Shown here piece after piece: positions 43,878 through 56,326 of a stretch of DNA of 56,563 nt; the stretch's first letter is position 1, and each line of letters begins with the position of its first letter. Made by a program: the position numbers and the translations under genes. The stretch is from Vitrella brassicaformis (Eukaryota; Sar; Vitrellaceae). Location of the stretch: positions 194,999-251,561 of the forward strand of contig CDMY01000748.1 in NCBI GenBank assembly GCA_001179505.1, written 5' to 3'. Below the pieces are notes generated by a model. It searched no databases. It had not been told where the DNA came from and worked only from the letters and a program-made list of their open reading frames with translations.

Positions 43878-46800
43878 TCATGTTGCACCACCCTGACTGT
43901 GCTTCGCCTCCCCCTTGCCAACACGCACACACAGCCACTCCGAGTCGGGCTTCCTCCGGTCCTCCACCATCGCAAACACACTCCCCCCATCAGCCAGTGC
44001 CTTGCCAAGCTTGGCCTGCAGGTCCCGCAGCTGGATGATGAACTTGGCCTCAGTGCAGTTGAGGAGATCCCGCAGCCTGAACCGCAGCAGCTCGGTGGAT
44101 TGCCGTGGGGTGGAGGGTGCTCTGTGTTGCATCGTCTCGGCGAGTTGCGAGAGCCGTGCCAGCACCGACCGCTCCCAAGCTGGATCGCATAGAAGCTTGG
44201 GATAGTGCAATACCTGATGACACACCCACCCACACCCACCCACCCACACACAGAGAGAGAGAGAGAGAGAGCGAGAGAGACAATGACCGTGTGTGTCTTC
44301 TGGGGTCAGGTGTGCTCACCTGTGTGGGCACGAGTAGGGTGGTCCTGAGCGTCTCCCTCAGGAAGCGCAGCCGATCGACGGCCGTCCGGCTGGGCAGCGT
44401 GAACACCTCTGGCGCCTGACAGACAGACATGAATACATAGTCGCATCCATCAACCAACAAAAATGCCGTGTGCTGGTGTGGTATGGTGTGGTGTGGTGCC
44501 CCTGACCGTTTGTCTGAGTCTGTCGAGGTCGGCCCGTTTGAAGCCGAAACGAAGCAGCAGGCTCTCGTCGAGCAATGGCGGTGTCGGTGAGGATGAGTCA
44601 TCAGTCGCTGAGACAGACGGCACAGCGTCACTCTCATCAGTCGCCTCCTGCCGATCTGCCGGCTCCTGCTGCAATGGGGCCTCGCGCGTGTCAACACTCT
44701 CTTGCGCCGCCGCTGCTGGTGCTGGTGCTGGTGGTGGGGGAGGTGGTGGTTGCCGTGGTACAGCTGTGCTCCTCTTGAACGCTTCAAACCTCCTCATAGT
44801 CGACTTCGCCACCCCCTCGACAAAGGCGCTGTCAGTGCCGCCCACCAAGTCCATCAAAGGGATGTCACTCACGGGCGGCGGGGGCGGGGGCGACCCCTCG
44901 TTGGCATGCGTGTGCCTGAGGTGGTGGATGAAGGCCGCGCGGGGCAGCAGCCGCTGAGCGGGGTCCATCAGCAGCACTGCGGGGTAGGACAGCAGCTCGC
45001 TGAAGTCGGTGCGGGCCAGGCCGTCGGGTGACGTGTAGAAGGACAGGAATGACGCGACCTACACCAAGCGCGCGCAAAGACCTTGCTTGGTGTCTTGTCT
45101 CGGCCTGTCTCGTCTGCCCAGTTAGTGACCTCGTGTGGTTTCTTGAGGCTTTTAATCCGCGTCTGCTGCAGCAGCTGCTCCGCTATCTCGGCAGGCACCC
45201 CTGCACACGACGAATAGAGGGAGGCTCATGCTCAACTGGGGCGGGGCCCACCTACCCTACCTGCTTGTGTGAATGCCTCCTGCACACTTTCTAGCCCACG
45301 CGGCAGCGGCAGCAGCGGGGCGGCCGAGGAGTCAGTCTGCGCCACCACCTGCTGCACGATGTGTGCCGACCGCCGCTCCTCTGCTGCAGGCGGAATGGCG
45401 TCATCCGGCCGCGAACGCACCAGCGGGTATGGCAGCTCTGCACACACACAGAGTCATCATTCACGCGCTCATCGACCGGACAGCCCTCTCACCTTGGCTG
45501 TCATCGTCTCCGTGTGCAGATGAGGCGTCGTCAATGTCTGCCTCTGTCTCGCCCTCGCCGGAAGATGGCGTGGGTGCGGGTGTGGGCGGTGCCGATTGGA
45601 CTCTCTTGTCGAAGTCGGTCCGCAGCTGCTGAATGACGGCGATGAGTCCGTCCAAGTTGAGCTGGCCGTCGGGGAGGATCATCGACTCACGGCCGGCGGC
45701 GGTGGCCTTGGCTTTGCCTCGGTTGCTGATACCCAAAGCCTACACTCACACACACATCCATCCATCCATGTGTGTGTGTGTTCGTCACTCTTACCTTTCT
45801 GATGTCTTTGTAGAGCTCTTTCTTGTACTCGAGGATGTAATTCACCGGCACGCCCAGAATCTGGTGGCAGAAGATGCTGTCCGTCTGACAAACAACGGAA
45901 ACCACACAAGACACACACACACACACACACACAGCTGAGTGAGGGGAGGGAGGGAGGTCGGTGCTCTCTCGCCCCCGCACCCTACCCCACCCCGCCCCAC
46001 CCACCGTGCCGAAGACGTGCTCGTAGTCATGCCGCTGCAGCTCGACGCCATACAGCCTGATTGATTGGTGACGCACACACACAGCTGGGTCGGATCTTGT
46101 GCCAGTGGCGCAGCGCACCTGGCCATCTCGACACGCGGCACAAGAACGTTGATCATGTCCAGAGAGAAGAACCTGACACACAACACAACACAACACAACG
46201 CAACACAACACAACACACTCGCGGCAGCCATTGCTCTGAATCCATCGCATTGCTCACCTTGGTGCTTCCAGCAGCTTGTACAGGCTCTGAATGGGCTGCC
46301 CCATGCCGCCAAGGTGGAGGAAATAGAGCACTCGCGCACGGACGGTGCTGCTGTCCGACGCACACAGCTGCAGACAGACAGACAGACAGACAGACAGACA
46401 GGAGGGATGAATGTGTTGTGTTGTGTTGTGTGTCTGGAGCACTCACAGTCCCTACCGAGGGCGACATGGCCTTCAGCCGCTCAATGAACTGAGGCGGGGC
46501 CCCGACCTTACAGAACGAGCCAAGACCCAAACCAAAACACCAACACGCCCATCCATCCATCCATCCTTGCTGTGTGCGTGTGTGTAATGGCTGGGCTGGC
46601 TCACCTCCTTGCTGTGCAGGAACTCCTCAACCGTCACGCCCTTGCCCTGCACGAAGCCGCCATCAGCACCAGACGCACTCGGCTCGCCCACATCAGCAGC
46701 AGCAGCAGCAGCAGCAGCGGCATCTATCTTCGGCACGTGCCCTACAAGAGGCGGCCCGCCACCCAGGCCGGGTGCTGGCGGTGCCTTCTGCCCATCTGTG

Positions 46801-47767
46801 TGGCCCGTTGGTGTTTCTCCCGCTGTGGCTGCTGTGGGTAAGGGAATGGGGGGCTCTTCCTCCACCTGAACACGGCAGAGAGAGAGAGAGAGAGAGGGAG
46901 GGAGAGGGAGAAAATGTGTGTGACAGGTCTGGTGAGTGTGGGTGGATGGGTGAGCGTCGGTGGCTGGGCTACTTACTTGTATGAGGTAGGTGAAGTCTTC
47001 TGTGGGAACGCCATCCTCCTGAAGCGACGTCACCCTCTCAGCAACCTCATCAACAGACAAGTACATCACACCTACACACACAAACATATACACACACACA
47101 TAACACACACACACACCTGCGTCAATACCCATCTATCTCTACCTGGGTTCTCCATGAGTGTCTGTTTCATCTGGTCGTCGGTCATGCCGCCCACAGTGGT
47201 CAGGTAGTGCACCACCTTGGGCGCCTCGGACACCCGGACACGGTCACTCAACACCGCGCTTCCTGTTGTAATATATGGCGGGCAGATACACACAGACACA
47301 CACAGAGGAAAACGATTGAGCGCATGCCGGTCGTGCGCTGGTTGGTAGCTTGTTCGCCCACCACACCGTGTTGTGAAAGCAGGTCTTCACACTCGGCGTG
47401 CGACAGACCTAACAGACACACAGACAGACAGACAGACCACACAGGAGGAGAAACCATCAATCAACGCATTCATTTCATCTTGTCAGTCAGTGTGTAGTAG
47501 GGGTGTCTGTCCTCACTGACCGAATCTCCGCAGCAAGGCCAGCCTCTCCAGTATCCTTTCCGTAGTGTAGCACTCATCGCCACCCCCATCTGCAGATGCT
47601 CCCACACACTTTGACGCTGCCGCCCTCGCGTCACCGGCGAACCGGACGTCGCTGCGCACAGCCTGACGGCCAGATCTCTGCGCGCTAAGTGACGGCACCC
47701 ATCTCTGCAGCACTCTGCTCCAGGCGCGAGGCTGATCTGCCTGAAGCCGAAGCAGCGCGGACTTCAT
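43878..47767 (-). CDS. mTERF-like organelle protein
   Basis: Sixteen exons: 47767-47521, 47408-47367, 47262-47143, 47071-46977, 46865-46605, 46506-46447, 46367-46258, 46172-46119, 46056-46005, 45884-45795, 45739-45493, 45437-45261, 45200-45130, 45058-44507, 44415-44320, 44213-43878; 2610 nt, 869 residues, all phases closing. The first 45 residues (R, S and A, few acidic) look like an organelle presequence. Helical repeats of mTERF type are visible: VVHYLTTVGGMTDDQMKQTL followed by ENPGVMYLSVDEV; ARVLYFLHLGGMGQPIQSLY; VASFLSFYTSPDG with LLSYPAVLLMDPAQRLLPR. mTERF proteins bind nucleic acid in mitochondria or plastids and act in transcription, splicing or ribosome assembly. Here the repeats are interrupted by long P/A-rich inserts (poly-A near 46690, poly-P near 44730 and 44880). 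Repeat assignment is by eye, so the family call is good but not certain. Confidence 0.68.
46369..46401 (+). repeat. (GACA)n microsatellite in an intron
   Basis: About eight GACA units inside the intron 46368-46446 of the mTERF-like gene. Confidence 0.9.
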
Positions 47768-48189
47768 TGCCGGGTGCTGGAAACGGCTCAGGTGGACGTC
47801 TGCAGTCACGTGGAGGCCTCCATCTTCGGGAGAGAATGGGAAAAGAGATCCGGGAGATCACTTCAAGCTCGCAGTGTTTTTCTGGCAAAGTCGAGTCGAG
47901 GCGTGGTCTCTCCTCCTTTGCCCGGCGCATCGGATTCTTGTTTTCTCGCTCCCTTCAACCGCCCGCCTGTCTCGCTTTCGTCTTCTCTGAACCGAAGCGG
48001 GCACCCAACAGAAAGATCCGCCCTCGCTGCGTGCCCGCCCCTTCTGCCACACCCAAACCCACCACCGGCACAAGCAACAAGCTCAAGCCAGCCGGTTCGT
48101 TCCTCCATCCCTCTCCCTCTCTCTGTGCCATCCGCCCTTCAGTGACACCCGCACCGGTCCATCCACACAAACATCGCTGCATCAGCATC
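47768..48189. promoter_or_regulatory. Divergent intergenic region (likely bidirectional promoter)
   Basis: 422 bp between the mTERF-like gene (minus) and the K/E-rich gene (plus). It is pyrimidine-rich on the plus strand in its second half (CCCTCTCCCTCTCT near 48108-48123). A long plus-strand frame crosses it, but its composition is not convincing and I start the gene at 48190. Confidence 0.5.
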
Positions 48190-49505
48190 ATGGCGATGAG
48201 CGGCGGCCGTCAACAGAACCCTTTTGAGCTGCTGCAGGAGGAGCGCAAGATCATGCGGCAGAAGCAGAAGGCGCAGAAGCGCAAGGAGGAGGAGGAGAGG
48301 CGGCGGCAGCAGCTGGCCGAGAACGCCAAGAAGCCCTACGTCAGGGAGGCGGGCAAGAGCTGGGCGGACGTCAGCGACGACGACGACGACTTCTTTGACG
48401 GCGGTGGGAGAGGCGGTGGGCAGAGGGACGCATTCCACTCGCCCAAACACGGTGGGTAGCTACGGTCAGCCGCCCATTCACCCAACCAGCACTCCACACC
48501 ACCTGACCTCACCCCAGAGGCGACTGTATATGTGTGTGTGTGCAGGTGGTGGCAGGCCGGCTGCTGCCAAGGACGACGACCTGAGTGAGGAGGAGGACGA
48601 AGTGGACAACGATGACGAGTCGGATGAGGAGGCGCATGGCGAGGGAGGGTCGGTGGAGGCCTCCCCCGCACAGGCGCCCACCTCGCCGCCCGTCGCACCT
48701 ATGCCGTCGCCGCCAAAGACACAAGATGCACACGGTGAGAGAAGGGACAGGCAATGACACTGACGGAGTGCCTTTCTTTCATCCGCTGTAACTGTGTGTG
48801 TGGTCAGTGTCTGCGGGTGCGGTTGACGTGAGGAATTTGAGCAAGAAGGAGAGGCAGGAGCTCAAGAAGAAGGAGCTCGAGGAGCTGGACGCGCTACTCG
48901 CCGACATGGGACGTAAGCAAGCAGTCCACACACTTACCCACACACACACACGCATCGCCTTCACATCTGTATGGATGGATGTCCCTCTCCCTCTCCCTCC
49001 CTCTCCGTGTGTGTCAGTCAAGACGGCCGAAGAGCCCTCCCCCACGGCAGCAGACGAAGCGCAGCAGCAGCAGCCGTCCGCACCGGCCAACGGCCACACG
49101 CAGGACGCCTCCACCGCTGCCGACCAGGAGCCACCCGCTGCAGGGGTCGCAGCGGCCGACAAGAAGAAGAAAAAGAAAAAGAAGAAAGACAAAGAGGCCG
49201 AGGAGGGAGCCGACGCCGCAACAGCCCACAACGGGCACCCCTCCGTCGCAGAGAACGGGCAGGAGCCGCCGGCCACCACTGAGACCCAGCAGCAGCAGCA
49301 GCAGCAGGAGGCAGCTGAGGAGGGGGGTGCCACCGAGGGTGCTGCCGTCGACAAGGAGAAGGCGCTGGAGGCGCTCAAGCATCGGCTGGCGGCCGGCAAG
49401 AAAAAGGGTGGCGGCAAGGGCGTACAGAGTGCAGTGCTGGAGGAGGTCAAGAAGCGCAAGGAGGGCAAGAAGGAGAAGAAGGACAAGACATTCTTCGACC
49501 GATAG
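48190..49505 (+). CDS. Lys/Glu-rich disordered protein, function unknown
   Basis: Exons 48190-48451, 48546-48734, 48808-48912 and 49018-49505; 1044 nt, 347 residues, all introns phase 1. It starts MAMSGGRQQNPFELL, a short NPFxLL opening like that of Stm1/HABP4-type ribosome-binding proteins, followed by a charged helix (QKAQKRKEEEERRRQQ), an acidic DDDDDFFDGGG run with RGGG, a second acidic block, a conserved-looking helix LSKKERQELKKKELEELDAL, a K-rich run of about nine Lys, poly-Q and a basic C-terminus ending DKTFFDR. Composition suggests an RNA- or ribosome-associated or nucleolar disordered protein; this is inference. A second ATG at 48196 is equally possible as start. Confidence 0.7.
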
Positions 49506-51023
49506 ATAGACACATAGATACATAGCAGAGATGGACAGACGACACACGCACACACACATACTGACTGCAGACTGGGCCGGGGAGGGATGGAGGGAGGGCG
49601 GGGAGGGAGGGAGAGAGAGAGAGGAGGGATTGTATGTGGGATGGTGTTTTCAATTGCGGGCTGTCAGCTCAATGGATCGCGCGTACGTTGTGCGCGGCGT
49701 GTGGGTGGGCGGGTGGGTGGGTTGGATGTTGTTTCGACCGAGAGAGTGACTGAGAGAGTGGCTAACCTGACCGGGGGGCTGGTGGGGTGGGTGGGGAGTG
49801 TGCGCGTACCGTACCCTCTTTGTAGCTCTCCCTCTCCCCCCCCCCTCTCTCTCTCTCTCTCCCTGTGTGTCCGTGGGTGTGACTGTGTGAGTGTGTGGCT
49901 GGCTGGCTGGCGGTGAGGCTGCGCCCATTTGTATTGTATTGTGTGCGCTGCGCATGGCATGGCTGTCATCCATCCCGGCTGGCTGACTCACACGAGAGGG
50001 ACTCGCATCCCAGTGCCCCTGTTTTCAAGGGCGCGGCTTGGGGGGTCTCATCTCCCTGTCTGCCGGTCGCGGGGAGCGTCTGCCTGTTGAGCGCCATACC
50101 TACGACACACAGACTCTGTGCCGGTGTTGGCTCATCAACAGCTCAGCTCCGGGACCTTTGCTGGGCGATGGTTGTCAGGTCAGCGGGGTGGAGTTGTTGC
50201 CGTGCCGCAACGGCCCTCATGGATTTTTCGACACACACACGCGTAGCGCAGCGTATGGAGCAGCAGACATCGTGACCATCACCTCACCCAGGGAGTGAAG
50301 TGCTGCTCTTCCCTTCTCTGTTTCTTTCTGTCTGTCTGTCTGTCTGTCTGTCTGACACTGTCTACGTGAGGGGTGGTGCGGTGCATTGATTGCATGGCAG
50401 GGAAAGGGAGGGGCGGGGCGCCCTGCAGATCCCAGGGCAGTCAGTCCACCGAGGGCTTCTGTCTATCTGTCTGTCTGTCTGTCTGTATGGTTAACTAGCT
50501 AATTCACTTGGCTGGGGGGGGAACAAGAGGGAAGCGGTGCGTGGCGTGGTATGGTGGCTGTGGTGGCTTGGCTGGCGAGAGGTTTAAAGTCTCAATCAAT
50601 AAATGCCGCGATGGGTAGCTGGCCCGGCCCATGAGCCCGCGCTCTTTTTTGGACCGGCCGGACTCGAGCATGCGTGTGTGCACCTGCCTGCCTGTTCGTG
50701 TGGGCTTTGTATGCCCCGCCCCATGTGTGTGTGAGTGGTATGCAGAGCAGTGGCTTGGCTAACTCGTTGGGTGCAGTCAGTGAGGTAGGTGACCGAGGGA
50801 GGGGTGCCTCCCTCGGCTCGGCGCGTGTGTGCGCTTGTCGGCCGGCTCTCGACTGACTGGATCAAGTGTGCGCGTGTGTGTGTATGTAAGTCTCTTCGTG
50901 TCTTATTGCATGAGCATGACTGAAATCAATCAGTTGATTCGAGAATCTCACACAAAAATCAAACAAGTCTCCCACCCACACCACAAGACCTTTCTCCCTC
51001 CCTCTGCTCTCTCTCCCTCCCTC
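49506..51023. other. Convergent 3' interval with TCTG and GGGT repeats
   Basis: About 1.5 kb without a coding model. It includes (GGGA)n near 49577-49612, GGGTGGGC repeats near 49700-49720, (TCTG)n at 50328-50355 and 50461-50486, and AATAAA at about 50599. Frames over 49900-50280 have a mixed composition but no consistent splice model. Confidence 0.5.
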
Positions 51024-53615
51024 CTAGTAAATCGTGGAGACATCAGGGAAGACCCCGGTGACCTGTGGGCGGACCATCGGCCGCTTGCGGGCCCATCTGC
51101 TCATTCGGTACTTGAGGTCCTCCTCATACACAGGCTGCTTGGGCACCTCGGGCTCCTCCAAATCCGGAAACTGAGACAGGATGTGGGTCAGCTGCGCGTC
51201 CTTCTGGTGCTCATCTAGCGTGTCCCAGTGACACCTGCACACAGAGGCGGGCGGCCATCCATCCATCCATTCATGAGCCAGACATCCAGGCAGCACAGGC
51301 GTGTTGTACCTGTGTATGGTGACGACATTGACCCCAAAGTGCTGCATGAGCCGCGTCTTGAGAGCGATCCACCCTGACGCCTTGGGTCGCCCCGGCCCCA
51401 AGGGCTGGTAGTAGTCATACTCCAAAGCCAGCTTCTTGTGCTTCAACAGATGGCCTGCGAACCAGCAGTGCTGCTCGTCAAACGGCCTGCCCGCGGAGCA
51501 GTTGATGAGGGCCCCGGGGACACGCAGACGGCGGAGTGCTTCGTCCACGTCTTTCTGGAGCTTCTCAGAGCCCTGCACACACACGCGCCGCGCCATGACG
51601 CGGGGGTGTGTGCGTGTGTGTGTGTATGTGTGTGTGTGTGTGTGTGTGTGGGTGTGTGGGTGTACCTGTGGCTGTGCGTGAAGGACGATCTTGTCGAGCC
51701 ACCGGAGATGCAGCCGCTGCTGGATCTCTATCGGCAAGGCCTGACCACAATATGTATGCACACAAGCATACAAAGACGTCGTCTGTGTGTCTGACTGACC
51801 CGTTTGATGGCGATCTCGCTCTTGGGCTTCTCCACATCGCAGCAGTAGAGCGTCTGCACCACACACCCCCACACACGCACGCACAGAGACGCTCCGACAC
51901 GCGTGTCTCAGTGTGTGTGTGTGTGGCCTGACTTGGTAGAGGAAGAACTGGACCCATCCGCTCTCGTCGAGGTCGTCGCCAGCCTGCTCCACGGCATACT
52001 TCAGAAAATACGGCAGGGGCGTCATCTCAGCCGTTGGGCTGCAGATGCACACGAAAACGGTCAATAAACGTCTCTCTCTCTCTCTCTCTCTCTGTCTGTG
52101 TGTGTGTGTGTGTGTGTGCGTGTGTGCCTGTCGTAGGTGCCGTTGATGACGACTGCGAATGCCAGGGCGGCCCAGTCGAAGGCCGTGCCCTCCCCACCGT
52201 CAGGCAGCACGTAGTCACTCGGCTCGCGGCTATCCGGGCTGGCACCTACACAGCCACACTCACACACATATTCCCCTCCCTCTCTCTCCCTGTGTGTGAA
52301 TGCTCTCTATCCTACCCTCTCTGAGCTGCGGCCACACGAACCTCCTGGCTGCCTCGATGACCAGCCGATCGACGAGGCCAGAGTAGTCGCGGGACAGATC
52401 AGAAACCGGGCCGAATGTGTTGGGGCCTTTGGTGTCGCCGATGCCGAGCAGAGACAGAGATAGGGCCATGGTAGAGAGCGCGGGCAGGGTCCACGACTGC
52501 ACACACACACCAGGTACACACACAGACAAACAGAGAGAGAGAGAGAGAGAGGATCGAGTCATAGGATGGATGGATGGATGCGTGTGTGCGTACGCTCATG
52601 TGCTGTTCGACGAGGTCCAGTATGGCCGGCATCAGTTGCCAGCACCGGTACTCAACAGCAGCCATGGAATACAGAAGACGGGGCGCAAATTTGGCCTGAT
52701 CGAAGAAGACAACACTCACTGACTGATGCACACGTGTCTATCGCCCGTGTGTGTGCGTGTACCCGTAGCTTGTGCCTTCGTTCGATGAGGTCAAACAGAA
52801 GCCACTTGAAGGACGGGATGGTGTGGATCAGCTGCTTGTCGCGGGTCGACCTGCACTCACACACAGTCATATCACGGCCTGTCCGGTGTGGCCATGTGGC
52901 ACAGTAGTCACCCACCAGAATGAGTTGAATCCGAATGTGTTGGCGAGGTGGTGGAAGCAGCGGACGAGGAAGGCGTATTGGGGGTGGTCCACCGTCTTCA
53001 TGTACTCGCGGTAGATCCTACACACACACACACACAGAGAAAGAGAGAGTGTGTTGACGCGTTGATGCGTGTGAGTGTGTGTGCAGGGCTGCAATCACTT
53101 GATGAGTGTCCTGGGGTTGCTGTGCGCCTTGTCCAGCTTCTTGTGGTAGTAAGATACGATGTCCTTCGGAGGTAGATTCTCAAACACCTGACACACACAC
53201 ACACACATACACTCACTCAGTCCCACGCATCCGTCTGCTCCGAGCATTGCAACAGTGCATTTCTCTGTGCGCACCGCACCTTGACTCTCCTGAGAGCCCT
53301 GGGCGCCAGTGCGTCGAGGTACAGCTTGTGCGTCATGCTCTGACTCGTCACCTGCGCCAACGACACGATGCCCCGACTCCTGCAGCCCAGCCAGCACAAA
53401 GTGAACGGCACACACATACACACGTGTGTATATAATGCATAGATCTGTACGTGCCGATGTGTATGTGCATGTGTGTGTGCGTGTGCGTGGATGAATGTGG
53501 TGTGGTGTGTGTTGCTGACTGACGCAGCGGGAGGAGCATCGGATGGGCGAGATGCTGAGGGCAGACGGGCAGATCTGAAGCTGCTCCCCATCGCAGCACC
53601 AACACAGGGGCGCAT
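51024..53615 (-). CDS. RAP-domain organelle RNA-binding protein
   Basis: Thirteen exons: 53615-53524, 53379-53280, 53187-53099, 53017-52916, 52850-52763, 52695-52594, 52496-52316, 52245-52128, 52038-51933, 51853-51800, 51740-51666, 51572-51310, 51234-51024; 1581 nt, 526 residues. The first 40 residues (MGSSFRSARLPSASRPS) look like an organelle presequence. The middle is a set of helix pairs, such as FENLPPKDIVSYYHKKL and VDRLVIEAARRFVWPQL, as in the FAST/octotricopeptide-like class. Residues about 415-475 are a RAP domain: ALEYDYYQPLGPGR, GWIALKTRLMQHFGVNVVTI, and W...L after the intron. RAP proteins bind organellar RNA in apicomplexans, algae and animals. Intron 52039-52127 has a GC donor (AG|GCAC), needed to keep frame; an alternative would be a missed exon. 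Confidence 0.78.
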
Positions 53616-54414
53616 CCTCCTACACGGGAAATAGCAGTGGGGGGATTGCAGTAGGGTTTTCCTTAGGGTTTTTGCTTCTGTGTAACAGTGTTCTTTGCTT
53701 CGTTAAAGGACTGAGTCCATTCCAAACCTGACCCAGTCCGAAGTATGAGTAACATGACACTGAGACAGGTGCATGAAATCCCAAACCCACCCATCCACCC
53801 ACCCAGACGCACTTGACCCAACACGGCCTTGAGCCCAAGGTCCGCCAGGACAACACACACACGATGTACTTTACTTACTCCTGATGATGACTACCTCACC
53901 TGCCTTGCCTTACCGTACGCTACTGGCACGGCAGTGCCGCTCTACCTACCCTACCTGCCTACGCTCGAACGCACTCAGGACTTCACAGAAATGGACACAT
54001 GTAGAGTGTAAGTCAAGAATGAAAGCACTGGATCAGGACCAAAAGCAAAACACATGAACCCCACACGTATCAACCACGGTTTGATAGACTTGCACCCTAC
54101 CAGGGGATGCCGGCTCTCTTGATTGCATTATCAAGACCATCACCAAGCTGCCACCCACCCAACCAACCACCCAACCAACCACGTGCATACATACATACAC
54201 GTCGATCCATCCATCCATCCATCCATCTACCTATGCCAAAAAGTCACGAACCCAAATGATCTATTTCAGCGAATAGCAACATGAAAGCAAACCGTCTCTT
54301 GCTCGTGTAGTCGGTTGTCGATTACATCCATATCACGGACACCCACAGGCACAGGCACAGGCACAGGCACATTCGACAGCGGGCACGCGACTGGCGCACA
54401 CCAGACACGTGAAC
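53616..54414. other. Intergenic interval between two minus-strand genes
   Basis: Upstream of the RAP gene and downstream of the secreted Cys-rich gene. It has CCCACCCA repeats near 53785-53805, (CCAT)n near 54207-54226 and an (ACAGGC)n run near 54345-54370. It must contain the RAP gene promoter; no exon is seen. Confidence 0.5.
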
Positions 54415-55906
54415 TCATGTGCATCGGGGACTCACATGCCAGTTGCCGGATCCGTCCATGCTCTCTCGTCCACTCTCCGACCTCCGCTTCATGTTCAGAT
54501 TCTCCCCGTCGCAGTTAAAGGTGTGGTCGCCCTCCCAAACCCCTCTGTCGACGAGGCTCTCCGCGTACCAGTACATGAAACCGGTATCGCCTGCGGCCTG
54601 GAGATCCTCGCCGCTCTCGACCAACTTAAACTCCTCACCGGGAGACGCGTCATGCCAGCGGCTGCAGACCCACTTGCCGGATGTCGACCTGTACCGGACC
54701 ACGACCTGTATGCGCTTATGGCAGTCGTTCCGGATGTAGATCTTCCTCGACTGCACACACATACAGCATAACACAGAGAAAACAACAGGATCAGTCGAGT
54801 CGAAGGAAGGTGACTCGCGTCACACACACACACACACATCGCCGAATTCGTCGACTCTATCATCAATAACACTACCCACCTGTGGCGCGGAAGGCGCGGA
54901 AGGTCGGGAAGGCGCGGAAGGTCGGGAAGTTTGCGGCGGCCCCCCGGTCCCACCCCCACTCGACGGGCAGGAACCCTACACGGACAGACACACACACACA
55001 CACACACACACACACCCCGTCCGTCACGCAGGCACAGTATCGCCCCGGTTGGATGGCTGGCGTACCACGCACGAAACTCGGAAGGGGATGTTCGAGGCGG
55101 GGCACGGCGCATTGCAGCTGTATGTTCCTTCGATCTGGCCTGGTGTCGACTCGCTGCCCTGGTAGGTGCACGGACGGCCGTCGCAGTTGTCGCCACCGGA
55201 GCGGTTCAAGGTCCACGAGCCGCCCGACTGTGTCACACGCATGTTGTACCTGGCAACAGACAGACAGACAGACAGCCAGATGTTTGGTGGCAGAACTTCT
55301 TGATGAAGTGATTGACTTACCAGGCAGTTGCGCCTTCGTTGTTATTGAAAAGTTCGCAGCGATAGTCAGATCCTTGCAATTTGCAGTTGCCGTGCCACGT
55401 CCACTGATGGCCCTCCTGAATTTGGAATTGCGGCCCGAGTTGGAGCCGCCGCAGTGTCAAGCCGTCTGCCAGGAAGGTAACCAACACACACGGGGCGATC
55501 CATGGTAGGTGCGATCCATGGTAGGTGCGCAAACAAGAGATCGCTTACCTCCTGTGTCATCGGTGGCATTCAGGGGCACACCATCTGCACACAGGGGAGA
55601 CACATACACACACAGACAGACAGACAGACACACACAGACACACAGACAGACAGACAGACAGACAGACATTGGGCGTGCTTCTGTGCGGATGCTGTGTGAG
55701 TACCCTGGACGGGGAGGGGAGCCGCAGGGGGTAGTTGAGAAGAACGGAGTCCACGCAGCTGCACACACCACAAGCCGACGCACAGCCAGTGCTCAATGAA
55801 CCACTCACTCATTGGCGTGTCTGCCTGTCTGTTGTGTGTACCCTACCGTCTGGTCGGCCGCCGCCAGGGCACAGAGGAGGCCAACGAGGACGAAGAGCCG
55901 ATGCAT
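54415..55906 (-). CDS. Secreted Cys-rich protein with a DUF1036-like end
   Basis: Seven exons: 55906-55847, 55758-55704, 55584-55549, 55465-55321, 55249-55066, 54975-54880, 54750-54415; 912 nt, 303 residues. Exon 1 is a signal peptide (MHRLFVLVGLLCALAAADQT). Exons 4-5 form a small disulphide-rich module: HQWTWHGNCKLQGSDYRCEL, W, then NCDGRPC, SCNAPCPASNIPF and VSCV, with seven cysteines. Exon 6 is a G/P/S linker containing a tandem RPSAPS repeat. Exon 7 starts KIYIRNDCHKRIQVVVRYR, continues GKWVCSRWHDASPGE and has FMYWYAES, the order of features seen in bacterial DUF1036 proteins (N.C...V.....Y, W..W..I.PG, YxYAE). Extracellular; a wall, adhesion or stress role would be a guess. The family call for the C-terminal domain is moderate, the signal peptide strong. 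Confidence 0.68.
55610..55669 (+). repeat. (GACA)n microsatellite in an intron
   Basis: About fourteen GACA units with a CACA interruption, in the intron 55585-55703 of the secreted Cys-rich gene. Confidence 0.9.
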
Positions 55907-56326
55907 CTTTGGCCGGTTGACTGACAGGAATCCCAGGCAAAGCAGGCACAGGCAGGCACAAGCAGGCACAAGCAGGCAAGCAGAGGCACAAGTAGAGCAC
56001 TGGCACAAGCGATGGAATGACGCGAGGAGAGGCCAGTGCAGTGGGGCTGCTGACGAAGACAGCAGCCGACAGGAAGACACAGATCTCTCTCCTCTCCCCC
56101 TCTCCAATACATCGCGATAGAGGAGAGCAAACAGAGAAGAAAAGAGAGTGGAGAGAGAGTTGCAGGGTTAGGGTATAGCTCGCATTTTGACCCCAAAGCT
56201 CGCGGCTTTCGCATCATCCCGAAATCATCTCCCCCGTGGCGCCATCGCTTCTTGGATCGCATTTTCGATTTGTTTGATTGACTGAGCGAGTTGAGTTGTG
56301 CTAACTATTGGTTTGCTTAAGGCAAG
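55907..56326. promoter_or_regulatory. Divergent intergenic region (likely bidirectional promoter)
   Basis: 420 bp between the secreted Cys-rich gene (minus) and the gene fragment at 56327 (plus). It carries a CAGGCA(CAAG) repeat near 55938-55990 (about six units of roughly 10 bp) close to the minus-strand start, likely in its 5' leader. Confidence 0.5.

Noticed and set aside
47689-48189. Plus-strand frame upstream of the K/E-rich protein, in frame with it
   Set aside because: It overlaps the first exon of the minus-strand mTERF-like gene, has weak protein character, and the ATG at 48190 gives a sensible NPFELL start.
49895-50298. Possible small gene at 49900-50300 (+)
   Set aside because: Several overlapping frames of mixed composition but no consistent splice model, no domain and no conserved motif; left as intergenic.
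55610-55669. Regular short repeats that could suggest a CRISPR array (also at 46369-46401 and 50328-50355)
   Set aside because: Units are 4 bp with no unique spacers, inside introns or intergenic DNA of a eukaryotic genome: microsatellites.
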